Source: Rhodanobacter denitrificans | GTDB lineage: Bacteria > Pseudomonadota > Gammaproteobacteria > Xanthomonadales > Rhodanobacteraceae | Assembly (NCBI RefSeq): GCF_003335105.1 | Contig: NZ_QFWQ01000006.1 | Location: forward strand, 186,001-250,000 | DNA: 64,000 bases | Direction: 5' to 3' | Shown here: positions 41,589-50,045 of the stretch, piece after piece | Position numbering within the stretch: position 1 is the first letter of the stretch | Layout: every line of letters starts with the position of its first letter | Notes under the pieces: generated by a model | Databases searched by the model: none | What the model was told of the DNA's origin: nothing | The model's input: only the letters and a program-made list of their open reading frames with translations | Made by a program: the position numbers and the translations under genes

Positions 41589-42167
41589 TCACGCCATGGG
41601 GTTCACGCCGATCAGCCGCAGGTGCAGCCACAGCGCGAACACCGCCCAGCCGGCGATGCCGACCACCACGGCCAGCAGGTCACCGGCCAGGGTGCCGGCC
41701 GGATAGACCGTGCCAGCGGCGCGATCGCGTCGGCGCGACACGATGAACAGCAGCACGGCCCACAGCAGGAACGCGCCGAACAGCAGCACGTCGTGCAGCA
41801 TGCCGGTGGCCAGCAGGTGACCGACCGCCCAAGTCTTCACGCCCAGCAGCATCGGATGGCCGAACTTCGCCTTGAGATGGTTGCGCGGGATGTACGCGGC
41901 CGCCACCAGGACGAAGGCAAGCAGGGTGAACAGCGCGTTGAGGTGACGCAGCCACAGCGGCGGCACGTACAGCGGCACGGGATGCTGCCTCGCCAGGCCG
42001 AAGCCGTACACGATCAGCACCAGGCCGATGATCGAGGCCACCGAGTAGATGCCTTTCCAGCCCATCTCGCCAAATCGCGCCCGCTGCCGGTTGCGCCAGC
42101 CGTCGGCGAAGATGCGCAGCGAGTGGATGCCGAGAAAGATCAACAGGCCGAGGATCAGCACGGGCAT
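41589..42167 (-). CDS. NnrU-family membrane protein
   Basis: A 192-residue integral membrane protein with about six TM segments. The start MPVLILGLLIFLGIHSLRIFADGWRNR and the central HPMLLGVKTWAVGHLLATGMLHDVLLFGAFLLWAVL match the NnrU family (isoprenylcysteine-methyltransferase-like fold). NnrU was first linked to denitrification, but many homologues occur elsewhere and the biochemical role is unknown; no denitrification gene is nearby. Confidence 0.88.
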   Translation of the reverse strand: MPVLILGLLIFLGIHSLRIFADGWRNRQRARFGEMGWKGIYSVASIIGLVLIVYGFGLARQHPVPLYVPPLWLRHLNALFTLLAFVLVAAAYIPRNHLKAKFGHPMLLGVKTWAVGHLLATGMLHDVLLFGAFLLWAVLLFIVSRRRDRAAGTVYPAGTLAGDLLAVVVGIAGWAVFALWLHLRLIGVNPMA

Positions 42168-42237
42168 GGCCGGACTCCAGTGGCGGTGGGAAGTGGCGAA
42201 TATAGGAGGCTGCCGCGCAACGTCATAGTGACAATCG

Positions 42238-42792
42238 TCAGGCGACGGCCTCGACCCGCGCGACCAGGGCCAGCGCGCCCGGGTGCAAGGTCAGCGCCGC
42301 GGCGGCGGGCGGCGGCCGCCAGGCGTCGCCCGGGTGCAGCATGCCGTCGGCGCTGCCGATCGTGCCGCGGGCGCAATACACCAGCACGGTGGCGTCGTCG
42401 GTCAGGTATGGCCCCGCATCCCGCCATACGTCGATCGCGCCGCGCACCCGGGCACGGCGCAGCATCAGGTTGAAGTCGCGGGTGGGGCCGCCAGCCAGCG
42501 TCACTTCCACTTTCGCCTCGCCGGGAAACGCGAATGGCGCGAACGGCGTGGTCAGTGCGTGCACGCGGCCGTCGTCCAGCATCATCGTGAAGCCGGCACC
42601 GTCGAGCAGCACGATCTGCCGGTCGATGCCGGGAAACGAGGAGAACGGCGCGGCACTGTCGACTTCGGCGATGCTGACGCGCCAGAGGAAATCGCCGCTG
42701 CCGGCAGCGGACGGCTGGACGGCCATTTCGCGAGTGCGGCCCAGGCCGTTCTTCCACGGCTGCGAGGGGCAATCGGCCAGGCGGATGATCAT
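42238..42792 (-). CDS. HutD-family protein
   Basis: A 184-residue cupin-like protein. The start MIIRLADCPSQPWKNGLGRTREMAV and segments FLWRVSIAEVDSAAPFSSFPGIDRQIVLLDG, ALTTPFAPFAFPGE and GPTRDFNLMLRR are the HutD hallmarks. HutD usually sits in histidine-utilisation operons, but here no other hut gene is present. Its ATG overlaps the dinG stop as ATGA, so it is co-translated with a helicase. The role of HutD is not firmly established. Confidence 0.9.
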   Translation of the reverse strand: MIIRLADCPSQPWKNGLGRTREMAVQPSAAGSGDFLWRVSIAEVDSAAPFSSFPGIDRQIVLLDGAGFTMMLDDGRVHALTTPFAPFAFPGEAKVEVTLAGGPTRDFNLMLRRARVRGAIDVWRDAGPYLTDDATVLVYCARGTIGSADGMLHPGDAWRPPPAAAALTLHPGALALVARVEAVA

Positions 42793-44906
42793 GCGGTCCT
42801 CTCGATGATGCGCTGGAACGGCGGCAGCGCCTTCAGCATGCCGGCGCCATAGCGCTTGGTGACCACGCGGCGGTCCAGCAGCACGATGCGGCCGCGGTCG
42901 GTCTCGTTGCGGATCAGGCGGCCGCAGTACTGGGTGAGCAGGCGCGTGGCCTCGGGGATGCTGACCTCGATGAACGGGTTGCGCCCGCGCGATTCCAGCC
43001 ATTCGGCATAGGTGGCGCCGACCGGGTCGGTGGGCACCGCGAACGGCAGCTGGGTGATCACCACCGTCTCGCACAGCTTGCCGGGCAGGTCGAGGCCTTC
43101 GCCGAACGAGGCCAGCCCGAACAGCGTGCTGCCCTTGCCGGCCTCGATGTCGGCGCAATGCTCGGCGACCAGCTGCGACTTGCCCAGCGAGCCCTGCGCG
43201 CGCACCTTGCGCACCTGCGCGATCGGCAACTTCTGCAATACGCGGTCGAGCTTCTGGCGCGAGGTGAACAGCACCAGGTTGCCGGCGTCCCAGTCCAGGT
43301 TTTCCGCCAGCCACTCGCTGATCTCCTCCGCGTGTGCCTCGCGCGCGTCGGGCAGCGTGCGCATCGCCGGCACTTCCAGCCGTGCCTGCGCGGCAAGGTC
43401 GAAGGGTGAGGGCAGGCTCAATGTCACCGCGTCGTCGGGCAGGCCCACCGCGTCGGCGAAGCCGCGGAAGTTGCCGCCCGCGCTCAAGGTGGCTGAGGTG
43501 AGCAGCACGCCGCTGGCATTGCCCCACAGGACGCTGCGCAGCAGGTCGGCGGCGGATACCGCCGAGGCGTGGCAGACCAGTTGCTGGTCGCCGCCCAGGG
43601 TGACCCAGCGCGCCAGCGGCGGCGCGTTGTCCGGATCGTCGCCGGACCATGCGCGCCAGCAGCTGGCCTGCCTGCCGATGCGTTCCAGTGCGATGCCCAG
43701 CTCGCGCGCCAGCGCCTCCTGGGTCGGCCCGCCGTCGGTCATCTCGACCACCGCGCGGCGCACCGCGCCAAGCCAGCGCTGCACCTCGCCGGTGAGCAGG
43801 CTGAGCAGGCGCGCGCGTTCCACCCACGGCTCGGGCAGCTGGCCCAGCGAGCCGCGGTACATCGGTTCGGTCTCGGCCGGGTCGGGCAGCCATCCTAGGC
43901 GGATCTCCTTCTCCAGCTCTTCCAGCGCGTCGCTGAGCTCCTGCAGCTTCGCGTCGCCCTTGTCCAGCGTGAGCTTGCCCAGGCTTTCCTTGTCGGTGAG
44001 CGAATACGCCGCATGCACCTGCCGGCCGAGCCGGCTCAGCTGGCGCACGCTGGCGGTCATATAGACCTCGGCTGCGCCGCGGTCGATCGCCTTGCCCGGC
44101 ACGTGGTGGCCTTCGTCGAAGATGTACAGCGTCTCGTCGGGGCGCGGCAGGATCACGCCGCCCCATCCCTGGGTACCGTCGCCCTCGTCCTCGCCCGGCA
44201 TGGTGAGGTCGGCCAGCACCAGGTCCTGGTTCGCCACGATGATCTCGGCGTCGTCCACCGCGCGGCGCGCGGCGAAGAACGGGCAGATCATGAACTGACC
44301 GCACTTGCGGTTGGTGCAGCCGCCGGCGCTGGTGGTGATCATCGGCCGGAGCAGGTCGCTGACCGGCTCCGGCGCGCTGTCCATGTCGCCGTTCCACTCG
44401 TTGCGGTCGAACGCATCGCGCAGCTTTGCCAGCGCCTGCTTGTCGCGCGGCTGCGGCGGCTTGCTCCACAACAGCAGGTCCGCCTCGAAACCGGCCAGGC
44501 CCAGTTGCGCGTCGTGGACGCTGTTGGCCGCCATCAGCAGGTTGCGCGGGCACAGGTAGCGGCCGCGGCCCTTGGCCAGCGCCACCTTCGCCTCGATGCC
44601 GTTGAGCTTGAGGTACAGCGGGATGTCCCGCTGCACCAGCTGTTCCTGCAGCGCCACGGTGGCGGTGGCGATCAGCAGCTTCTTCTTCTGGAAGCGCGCC
44701 ACCGCCACCCCGGCGATCAGGTAGGCCATCGACTTGCCGGTGCCGGTCGGGGCCTCGATCACCGCGACGCCGCCTTCGGTGGCCAATGCCTTGGCCACCT
44801 CGGCGATCATGCGCCCCTGCGAGGCGCGCGCACGGAAATCCGGCAGGCCGTCCTTCAGGCGCGAGTAGGCGGCGCGGATGGCGTCTTTGGTGGTGTCGGC
44901 GAGCAT
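42789..44906 (-). CDS. dinG: ATP-dependent DNA helicase DinG
   Basis: An XPD-like superfamily 2 helicase of 705 residues that unwinds DNA with 5'-3' polarity, linked to R-loop and damage responses. Walker A PTGTGKS is at 53-59, the Fe-S cluster ligands are probably C119, C197, C202 and C208, motif II is DEGH (264-267), and C-terminal motifs include TSATLS, LASFGEGLDLPG and QYCGRLIRNETDRGRI. All key residues are present. It is the first gene of a coupled dinG-hutD pair. Confidence 0.94.
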   Translation of the reverse strand: MLADTTKDAIRAAYSRLKDGLPDFRARASQGRMIAEVAKALATEGGVAVIEAPTGTGKSMAYLIAGVAVARFQKKKLLIATATVALQEQLVQRDIPLYLKLNGIEAKVALAKGRGRYLCPRNLLMAANSVHDAQLGLAGFEADLLLWSKPPQPRDKQALAKLRDAFDRNEWNGDMDSAPEPVSDLLRPMITTSAGGCTNRKCGQFMICPFFAARRAVDDAEIIVANQDLVLADLTMPGEDEGDGTQGWGGVILPRPDETLYIFDEGHHVPGKAIDRGAAEVYMTASVRQLSRLGRQVHAAYSLTDKESLGKLTLDKGDAKLQELSDALEELEKEIRLGWLPDPAETEPMYRGSLGQLPEPWVERARLLSLLTGEVQRWLGAVRRAVVEMTDGGPTQEALARELGIALERIGRQASCWRAWSGDDPDNAPPLARWVTLGGDQQLVCHASAVSAADLLRSVLWGNASGVLLTSATLSAGGNFRGFADAVGLPDDAVTLSLPSPFDLAAQARLEVPAMRTLPDAREAHAEEISEWLAENLDWDAGNLVLFTSRQKLDRVLQKLPIAQVRKVRAQGSLGKSQLVAEHCADIEAGKGSTLFGLASFGEGLDLPGKLCETVVITQLPFAVPTDPVGATYAEWLESRGRNPFIEVSIPEATRLLTQYCGRLIRNETDRGRIVLLDRRVVTKRYGAGMLKALPPFQRIIERTA

Positions 44907-45094
44907 GCGGTGGATCGGGAGCCTGTGGCGCGGGTACGCGTGGACGCGGCGGCGGACGTGGCGCCGGATGACAGGCGGCAGTTTATCGGTATTGCGTGTT
45001 CACCCGCAGGCAGGCGGCTGCTCCTCGCCCGGCCAGCTGCGCCCGCTGCCGCCGCGCGGGAATCGGTCGCGGCGCCCCCGCATGCCGGGCGCGC

Positions 45095-45748
45095 CTACTC
45101 CGCGGCGGCGATCTGGCGCAACGCCTGCTCGAACGCCTCCGGCGGCTGCCCGCCGGAAATCAGGTGCCGGCCGTTGATGATGGTGGCCGGCACCGAATGG
45201 ATGCCGCGCGAGGTGAAGAACTCCTCCTGCGCGCGCACCGTGTCGGCGAACTCGTCGCCGGCGAGGATCTGACGCGCGCGTGCGGCGTCCAGGCCGACTT
45301 CGCCGGCGAGCCGCACCAGCGTATCGTGCGCGCCGACATCCTCGCCGTCGGTGAAGTACGCGCGCAGCAGCACCTGCTTCAATGCGAGCTGGCGGCCTTC
45401 CAGCCCGGCCCAGTGCAGCAGCCGGTGCGCGTCGAAGGTGTTGTAGACGCGGCGGCGCCGCGCCATGTCGAAGGTGAAGCCCAACGCCGCGCCGCGTTCG
45501 CGGATCATTTCCTGGTTCGCCGCCATCTGCGCCGGCGTGCTGCCGTACTTGCGCACCAGATGCTCGACCGCGTCCTCGCCCTCCGCCGCCATCTGCGGGT
45601 TCAGCTCGAACGGCTGGAAGTGGATCTCGGCCGTCACCTCGCCGTCCAGCTTCGCCAGCGCCTGCTGCAGCGAAGCCAGCCCGATCGCGCACCATGGGCA
45701 GGAAACGTCGGAGACGAAGTCGATACGAAGCGGAGCGGGCGTGGACAT
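45095..45748 (-). CDS. DsbA-family (FrnE-like) oxidoreductase
   Basis: A 217-residue thioredoxin-fold protein without signal peptide. The active site reads SDVSCPWCAIG (CPWC, residues about 16-26); further family segments are FQPFELNPQMAAEGED, NTFDAHRLLHWAG and HSVPATIINGRHLISGGQPPEAFEQAL (cis-Pro in SVPA). This is the FrnE branch of DsbA, cytosolic and linked to redox stress or polyketide metabolism. ATG 45748 (MSTPAPLRIDFVSD) is chosen over 45781. Confidence 0.9.
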   Translation of the reverse strand: MSTPAPLRIDFVSDVSCPWCAIGLASLQQALAKLDGEVTAEIHFQPFELNPQMAAEGEDAVEHLVRKYGSTPAQMAANQEMIRERGAALGFTFDMARRRRVYNTFDAHRLLHWAGLEGRQLALKQVLLRAYFTDGEDVGAHDTLVRLAGEVGLDAARARQILAGDEFADTVRAQEEFFTSRGIHSVPATIINGRHLISGGQPPEAFEQALRQIAAAE

Positions 45749-45823
45749 CGGGGTACCCTGGTCGTGAGGCAGGCAGTGCAAGTACTGCGGATCCGATCAA
45801 GATGCGGCCGCGACGCGGCGCAA

Positions 45824-47488
45824 TCAACCGCCGGTCGGAACCAGGCTGCCGGTGATGCTCAGCGCGACCGCCTCGGCGACCTTGATGCCGTCCACCGCGG
45901 CGGAAAGGATGCCGCCGGCGTAGCCGGCGCCTTCGCCGGCGGGGTAGAGGCCGCGGGTGTTGAGGCTTTGCAGGCTGTCGTCGCGCGTGATGCGGACGGG
46001 CGAGGAGGTGCGCGTCTCCACGCCGGTGAGGATGGCGTCGTGCATCGCATAGCCGCGGATCTGCCGCTCGAACGTGGGCAGCGCCTCGCGGATCGCGGCG
46101 ATCGCGTAGTCGGGCAGCGCGCTGTCGAGGCTGCCCAGGGTGACGCCGGGCTGGTAGGAAGGTTGCACGTCGCCGAACTCGCGCGAGGCGCGACCGGCGA
46201 GGAAGTCGCCGACCCGTTGCGCCGGGGCGCTGTAGTTTTCGCCGCCGAGCACATAGGCGCGGCTTTCCAGCGCGCGCTGCAGGGCGATGCCGGCCAGCGG
46301 GCTGCCGCTGGCATCGAACGGCGCGAAATCGGCGGGTTCGATGCCGACCACCACCGCCGCGTTCGCGTTGCGCTCGTTGCGCGAGTACTGGCTCATGCCG
46401 TTGGTGACCACGCGGCCGGGTTCGCTGGTGGCGGCCACCACGGTGCCGCCGGGGCACATGCAGAAGCTGTATACGGAGCGGCCACGGCCACCCTGATTTC
46501 CTTTGCCGTGATGCACCAGCTTGTAGTCGGCCGCGCCGAGGATCGGGTGGCCGGCCTGCGGGCCGAAGCGGGCGCGGTCGATCACCGATTGCGGGTGCTC
46601 GATGCGGAAGCCGATCGAAAAAGGCTTTGCCTCCAGGTACACGTCGCGTGCATGCAGCATCTCGAACGTGTCGCGCGCGCTGTGGCCGAGCGCCATCACC
46701 ACCTGGTCGGCACGGAGCTGCTCGCCGCTGGCCAGGGTGACGCCGCGGACGTGGCGCTCGCCGGCTGCATCGGTGTCGATCAGCAGATCGTCCACGCGCT
46801 GGCTGAAGCGGATCTCGCCGCCCAGCGACTCGATCGTGGCGCGCATGTTCTCCACCATCGTCACCAACCGGAACGTGCCGATGTGCGGCTTGCTGACGTA
46901 GAGGATTTCCTCCGGCGCGCCGGCCTTGACGAATTCGGTGAGCACCTTGCGGCCGTGATGCTGCGGGTCGCGGATCTGGCTGTGCAGCTTGCCGTCGGAG
47001 AAGGTGCCGGCGCCGCCTTCGCCGAACTGCACGTTCGATTCCGGGTGCAGCTGGCGCTTGCGCCACAGGTCCCAGGTGTCCCGGGTGCGCTCGCGCACTT
47101 CCTTGCCGCGGTCGAGGATGATCGGGCGGAAACCCATCTGCGCCAGGATCAGCCCCGCGAACAGCCCGCAGGGGCCGAAGCCGACCACCAGGGGGCGGTG
47201 CTCCAGCCGCGGCGGGGCCTTGGTGACGAAGTGGTAGCTGGTGTCCGGCGTCGGCTGCACGTGCGGGTCGCCGGCGAAACGACGCAGCAGTTCGGCCTCG
47301 CGCGGGGTGTCGATGTCCAGTGCGTAGATCAGCGTGATCGCGCCGCGCTTGCGGGCGTCGTAGCCGCGCCGGGCGACGGTGTAGCCGGTGAGCGCGGCGG
47401 CGTCGATGTCCAGCCGCCCGAGGATCGCGGCGGTGAGCGCGGCCTCGCCGTGATCGAGCGGCAGCTTGAGGTCGGTCAGTCGCAGCAT
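45824..47488 (-). CDS. Uncharacterised FAD-dependent dehydrogenase (COG2509-like)
   Basis: A 554-residue flavoprotein. An N-terminal ~90-residue domain (LRLTDLKLPLDHGEAALTAAIL) precedes the dinucleotide-binding motif VVGFGPCGLFAGLILAQMG. The sequence continues with QFGEGGAGTFSDGKLHSQI, MALGHSARDTFEMLHARDVYLEAKPFSIGFRIEHPQ, FCMCPGGTVVAATSEPG and LYPAGEGAGYAGGILSAAVDGIKVAEA, which are diagnostic of this conserved but unassigned family. Substrate unknown. Confidence 0.9.
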   Translation of the reverse strand: MLRLTDLKLPLDHGEAALTAAILGRLDIDAAALTGYTVARRGYDARKRGAITLIYALDIDTPREAELLRRFAGDPHVQPTPDTSYHFVTKAPPRLEHRPLVVGFGPCGLFAGLILAQMGFRPIILDRGKEVRERTRDTWDLWRKRQLHPESNVQFGEGGAGTFSDGKLHSQIRDPQHHGRKVLTEFVKAGAPEEILYVSKPHIGTFRLVTMVENMRATIESLGGEIRFSQRVDDLLIDTDAAGERHVRGVTLASGEQLRADQVVMALGHSARDTFEMLHARDVYLEAKPFSIGFRIEHPQSVIDRARFGPQAGHPILGAADYKLVHHGKGNQGGRGRSVYSFCMCPGGTVVAATSEPGRVVTNGMSQYSRNERNANAAVVVGIEPADFAPFDASGSPLAGIALQRALESRAYVLGGENYSAPAQRVGDFLAGRASREFGDVQPSYQPGVTLGSLDSALPDYAIAAIREALPTFERQIRGYAMHDAILTGVETRTSSPVRITRDDSLQSLNTRGLYPAGEGAGYAGGILSAAVDGIKVAEAVALSITGSLVPTGG

Positions 47489-47643
47489 GGGTGCCCGGGG
47501 CGGTCGTCGACTAGGAGGGGCGTTGGCCCGGTCGGCTATTGTCGATGCGATCGCGCGTAGCCGACAAGCGCGGCCGGCCCTGTGACTTGTTGTCCTGTCT
47601 CGGCAGGTGCCGGGGCGGCCCCGAAGTGACCCGCAGGGTCAGT

Positions 47644-47865
47644 TCAGGCCGCGAGCATGGTCAGGATCTGTTCGCCGGTGGCGCGCGGGTGCAGTAGCAG
47701 GTAGTGCGGACGCATGCTGCGGTCATGCCGTCGGGCGGCGACGACGCACGGCTCGCCGTCGTCGGCGGTCACGCACAACGGAGCCGGGCGGCGTCGGTCC
47801 CACGGGTGGCAGAGCACCAGGCCGTGCTGCGGGCCGCCGACGATGATGCATTTGATCTGTTCCAT
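47644..47865 (-). CDS. Hypothetical protein, 73 aa
   Basis: A short soluble protein, MEQIKCIIVGGPQHGLVLCHPW ... LHPRATGEQILTMLAA. It has three Cys, an N-terminal beta-strand-like segment and a C-terminal helix. No family is recognised. The codon bias (G/C third positions) supports coding. ATG 47865 is the most protein-like start; a longer frame to 47952 exists. Confidence 0.55.
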   Translation of the reverse strand: MEQIKCIIVGGPQHGLVLCHPWDRRRPAPLCVTADDGEPCVVAARRHDRSMRPHYLLLHPRATGEQILTMLAA

Positions 47866-48004
47866 GACGCGTGCTCGAGAAGCTGCGGGGAGGTATCTCC
47901 CTGCAAGCAGGAGCCGGGCCATCGGTTCTTGGCGAAATGTGGAGTGCATCACATTTCAGGGATTCCGCGGCGACGGCCCGTCCCCGGGCCGCCGCCGTGC
48001 CAGC

Positions 48005-48511
48005 TCAGGCGTTGCCGATGAAGTCGGTCTTGCCGATGTCGGTGCCGGCCTGGCGCAGGATGTCGTAGGCGGTGGTGCAGTGGAAGAACAGGTTCGGGAT
48101 GGTGAAGTGCAGCAGGTAGGCCTGGCCTTCGAAATGCATCTCGCCGTTGCGCATCTTCAGGTGGATCGCGCGGGTCTCGCTGCCGTCGATCTGCTCTGGC
48201 TTGAAGCTTTTGATGTACTCGATCGAGCGCTCGATGCGGCTGTAGGCCTGCTCCAGCGTGGCCTCGTTGTCCTCGAAGCTCTGCGGCTCCGCGCCGGCCA
48301 GGCGGGCGGTGCCGCGGGTGGCCATGTCGCAGGCGATCTGGATCTGCTTGATCAGCGGCAGCATGTCGGGGATCAGCCGGGTCTGCAGCAGCACTTCGTC
48401 GCTGACGTTCTTTGACTTCGCGTGCAGCTCGCCCTTCTTCAGCACATGGGCGAGGTTGCCCAGCGCGCGGACGAAGACGGGAACGGAGGCCTGGTACATG
48501 GAAAGCGTCAT
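48005..48511 (-). CDS. DUF1993 family protein
   Basis: A 168-residue, mostly helical cytosolic protein. The start MTLSMYQASVPVFVRALGNLAHVLKKGELHAKSK, the LIPDMLPLIKQIQIACDMATRGTARLAG stretch, FEDNEATLEQAYSRIERSIEYI and FHCTTAYDILRQAGTDIGKTDFIG are typical of DUF1993 proteins, which have a DinB-like four-helix fold. Function unknown. Its ATG overlaps the MFS transporter stop as ATGA, so the two are translated together. Confidence 0.9.
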   Translation of the reverse strand: MTLSMYQASVPVFVRALGNLAHVLKKGELHAKSKNVSDEVLLQTRLIPDMLPLIKQIQIACDMATRGTARLAGAEPQSFEDNEATLEQAYSRIERSIEYIKSFKPEQIDGSETRAIHLKMRNGEMHFEGQAYLLHFTIPNLFFHCTTAYDILRQAGTDIGKTDFIGNA

Positions 48512-49860
48512 GGGTGGTCTTCCTGGGGTTTGCGGGAGTGTTCGGGTGAAGGAGCGGCAGCCAGCATGGGCAGGTCGCCGGGAAGCACGATGGGGGCAAG
48601 CTCGTCGGGGTCCGGTACCGCGACCGCCGGCAGGTGCCGGGTGACCCGGGCGGCGATCGCCAGGCCGGCCAGCATCAGCGCGGCCGAAAGCACGAAGGCT
48701 ACACCCGGCAGATGGACGGGCGAAGACGGGGCGATCGACAGCGCGAAGACCTGCGCGAACAGATAGGGCCCGAAGATGCCGGCGAAACTGCCCAGGCTGC
48801 TGATCGCGCCCTGCAGCCGGCCCTGCTCGGAAGGGTCGACCTGCTGGGTCATGATCGACTGGATCGGCGGCATCGCCAGCCCCCACAGCGCCAGCAGCGG
48901 CACGCCGAACAGGAACGCCCAGCCTACGTCGGCCATACCCATCACCAGGAACGCACCGACGCCGAACAGCATGCCGGCCAGCAGCACGCGGCGTTCGCCG
49001 AACCGCGGCGCCAGCTTGCCGGTGAGCACCGCCTGCACGAAACCGTCGCAGGCGCCGACCAGCATCAGCACGTAGCCGACCGCCTGCGGACCCCAGTGGT
49101 AGCGGTAATCCGCATACAGCACGAACACCGTCTGCAGCACGTAATGCGCCAGGTAGACCAGGAACAGCACCACCGCCAGGCCGAGCACCTGCGGGTGGCG
49201 GCGCAGCAGCTTCAGCGAGCCGAACGGGTGTGCGCCGTGCAGCTCGAGCCGGCGGGTGCGGCGTTCCTTCGGCAGCGACTCGGGCAGGATGAAGCAGCCG
49301 TACATGAAGTTGCACAGCGCCAGCGCAGCGGCCACCCAGAACGGCAGCCGCAGGGCGATGCCGCCGAGGAAGCCGCCCACGCCGGGGCCGATGATGAAGC
49401 CCAGACCGAACGCGCTGCCGAGGACGCCGAACGCTGCCGCGCGTTTTTCCTTCGGCGTGATGTCGGCGATATAGGCATTGGCGGTGCTGAAGCTGGCCGC
49501 CGTCATGCCGAGCAGGATGCGCGCCAGGAACAGCAGCCACAGCGTGGGCGCCAGCGCCAGCACCACGAAATCCACCGCCAGGCCGAGGTTGGAGATCAGG
49601 ATCACCGGCCGCCGGCCGTAACGGTCCGACAGCGCGCCCTGCACCGGCGCGAACACGAACTGAACGAGCGCGAACACCGTGCTGAAGATGCCCACCCACC
49701 ACGCCGCCTTCGCGATGCCGCCGCCGGCCAGCTGCTCGATCAGGTGCGGCAGCACCGGGATGATGATGCCGAACGCCAGCATGTCCAGCAGCACGGTGAC
49801 ATAGATGAAGGCCAGCGCGGCCCGGTGGCGCGGTGCGGCGGGAGTCGGCGGTTGGTCCAT
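48508..49860 (-). CDS. MFS transporter, TetA/TCR-like drug-proton antiporter
   Basis: A 450-residue inner-membrane protein with 12 predicted TM helices. Motif A is GALSDRYGRRPVIL (between TM2 and TM3); other TCR-family signatures are LLDMLAFGIIIPVLPHLI (TM1), LARILLGMTAASFSTANAYIADITPKEKRAAAFG and GFIIGPGVGGFLGG. TetA-like proteins export tetracyclines or other small molecules, but many chromosomal relatives do not confer resistance. It lies directly upstream of the DUF1993 gene with overlap. Confidence 0.87.
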   Translation of the reverse strand: MDQPPTPAAPRHRAALAFIYVTVLLDMLAFGIIIPVLPHLIEQLAGGGIAKAAWWVGIFSTVFALVQFVFAPVQGALSDRYGRRPVILISNLGLAVDFVVLALAPTLWLLFLARILLGMTAASFSTANAYIADITPKEKRAAAFGVLGSAFGLGFIIGPGVGGFLGGIALRLPFWVAAALALCNFMYGCFILPESLPKERRTRRLELHGAHPFGSLKLLRRHPQVLGLAVVLFLVYLAHYVLQTVFVLYADYRYHWGPQAVGYVLMLVGACDGFVQAVLTGKLAPRFGERRVLLAGMLFGVGAFLVMGMADVGWAFLFGVPLLALWGLAMPPIQSIMTQQVDPSEQGRLQGAISSLGSFAGIFGPYLFAQVFALSIAPSSPVHLPGVAFVLSAALMLAGLAIAARVTRHLPAVAVPDPDELAPIVLPGDLPMLAAAPSPEHSRKPQEDHP

Positions 49861-50045
49861 GGACGTGGCGGGGCGATGGGAGGGGCACGATAACCGAACG
49901 GCCGCGGCACGGCATGTGCATCCGGTCAGGCATGACCCGCAAGGCCGACGCCGCAATCGCGATGCGGTTCGCACGATCCGCCGCGCGGGCGCCGCCGGGA
50001 GGCATGGCGCGATACCATGGGCGACCGCTTCTTCAAGGAGTCGCC

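Noticed and set aside
48508-49860. TetA-like transporter considered as an acquired resistance gene
   Set aside because: No mobile element, no tetR-like neighbour and composition like the flanks; more likely a resident MFS pump.
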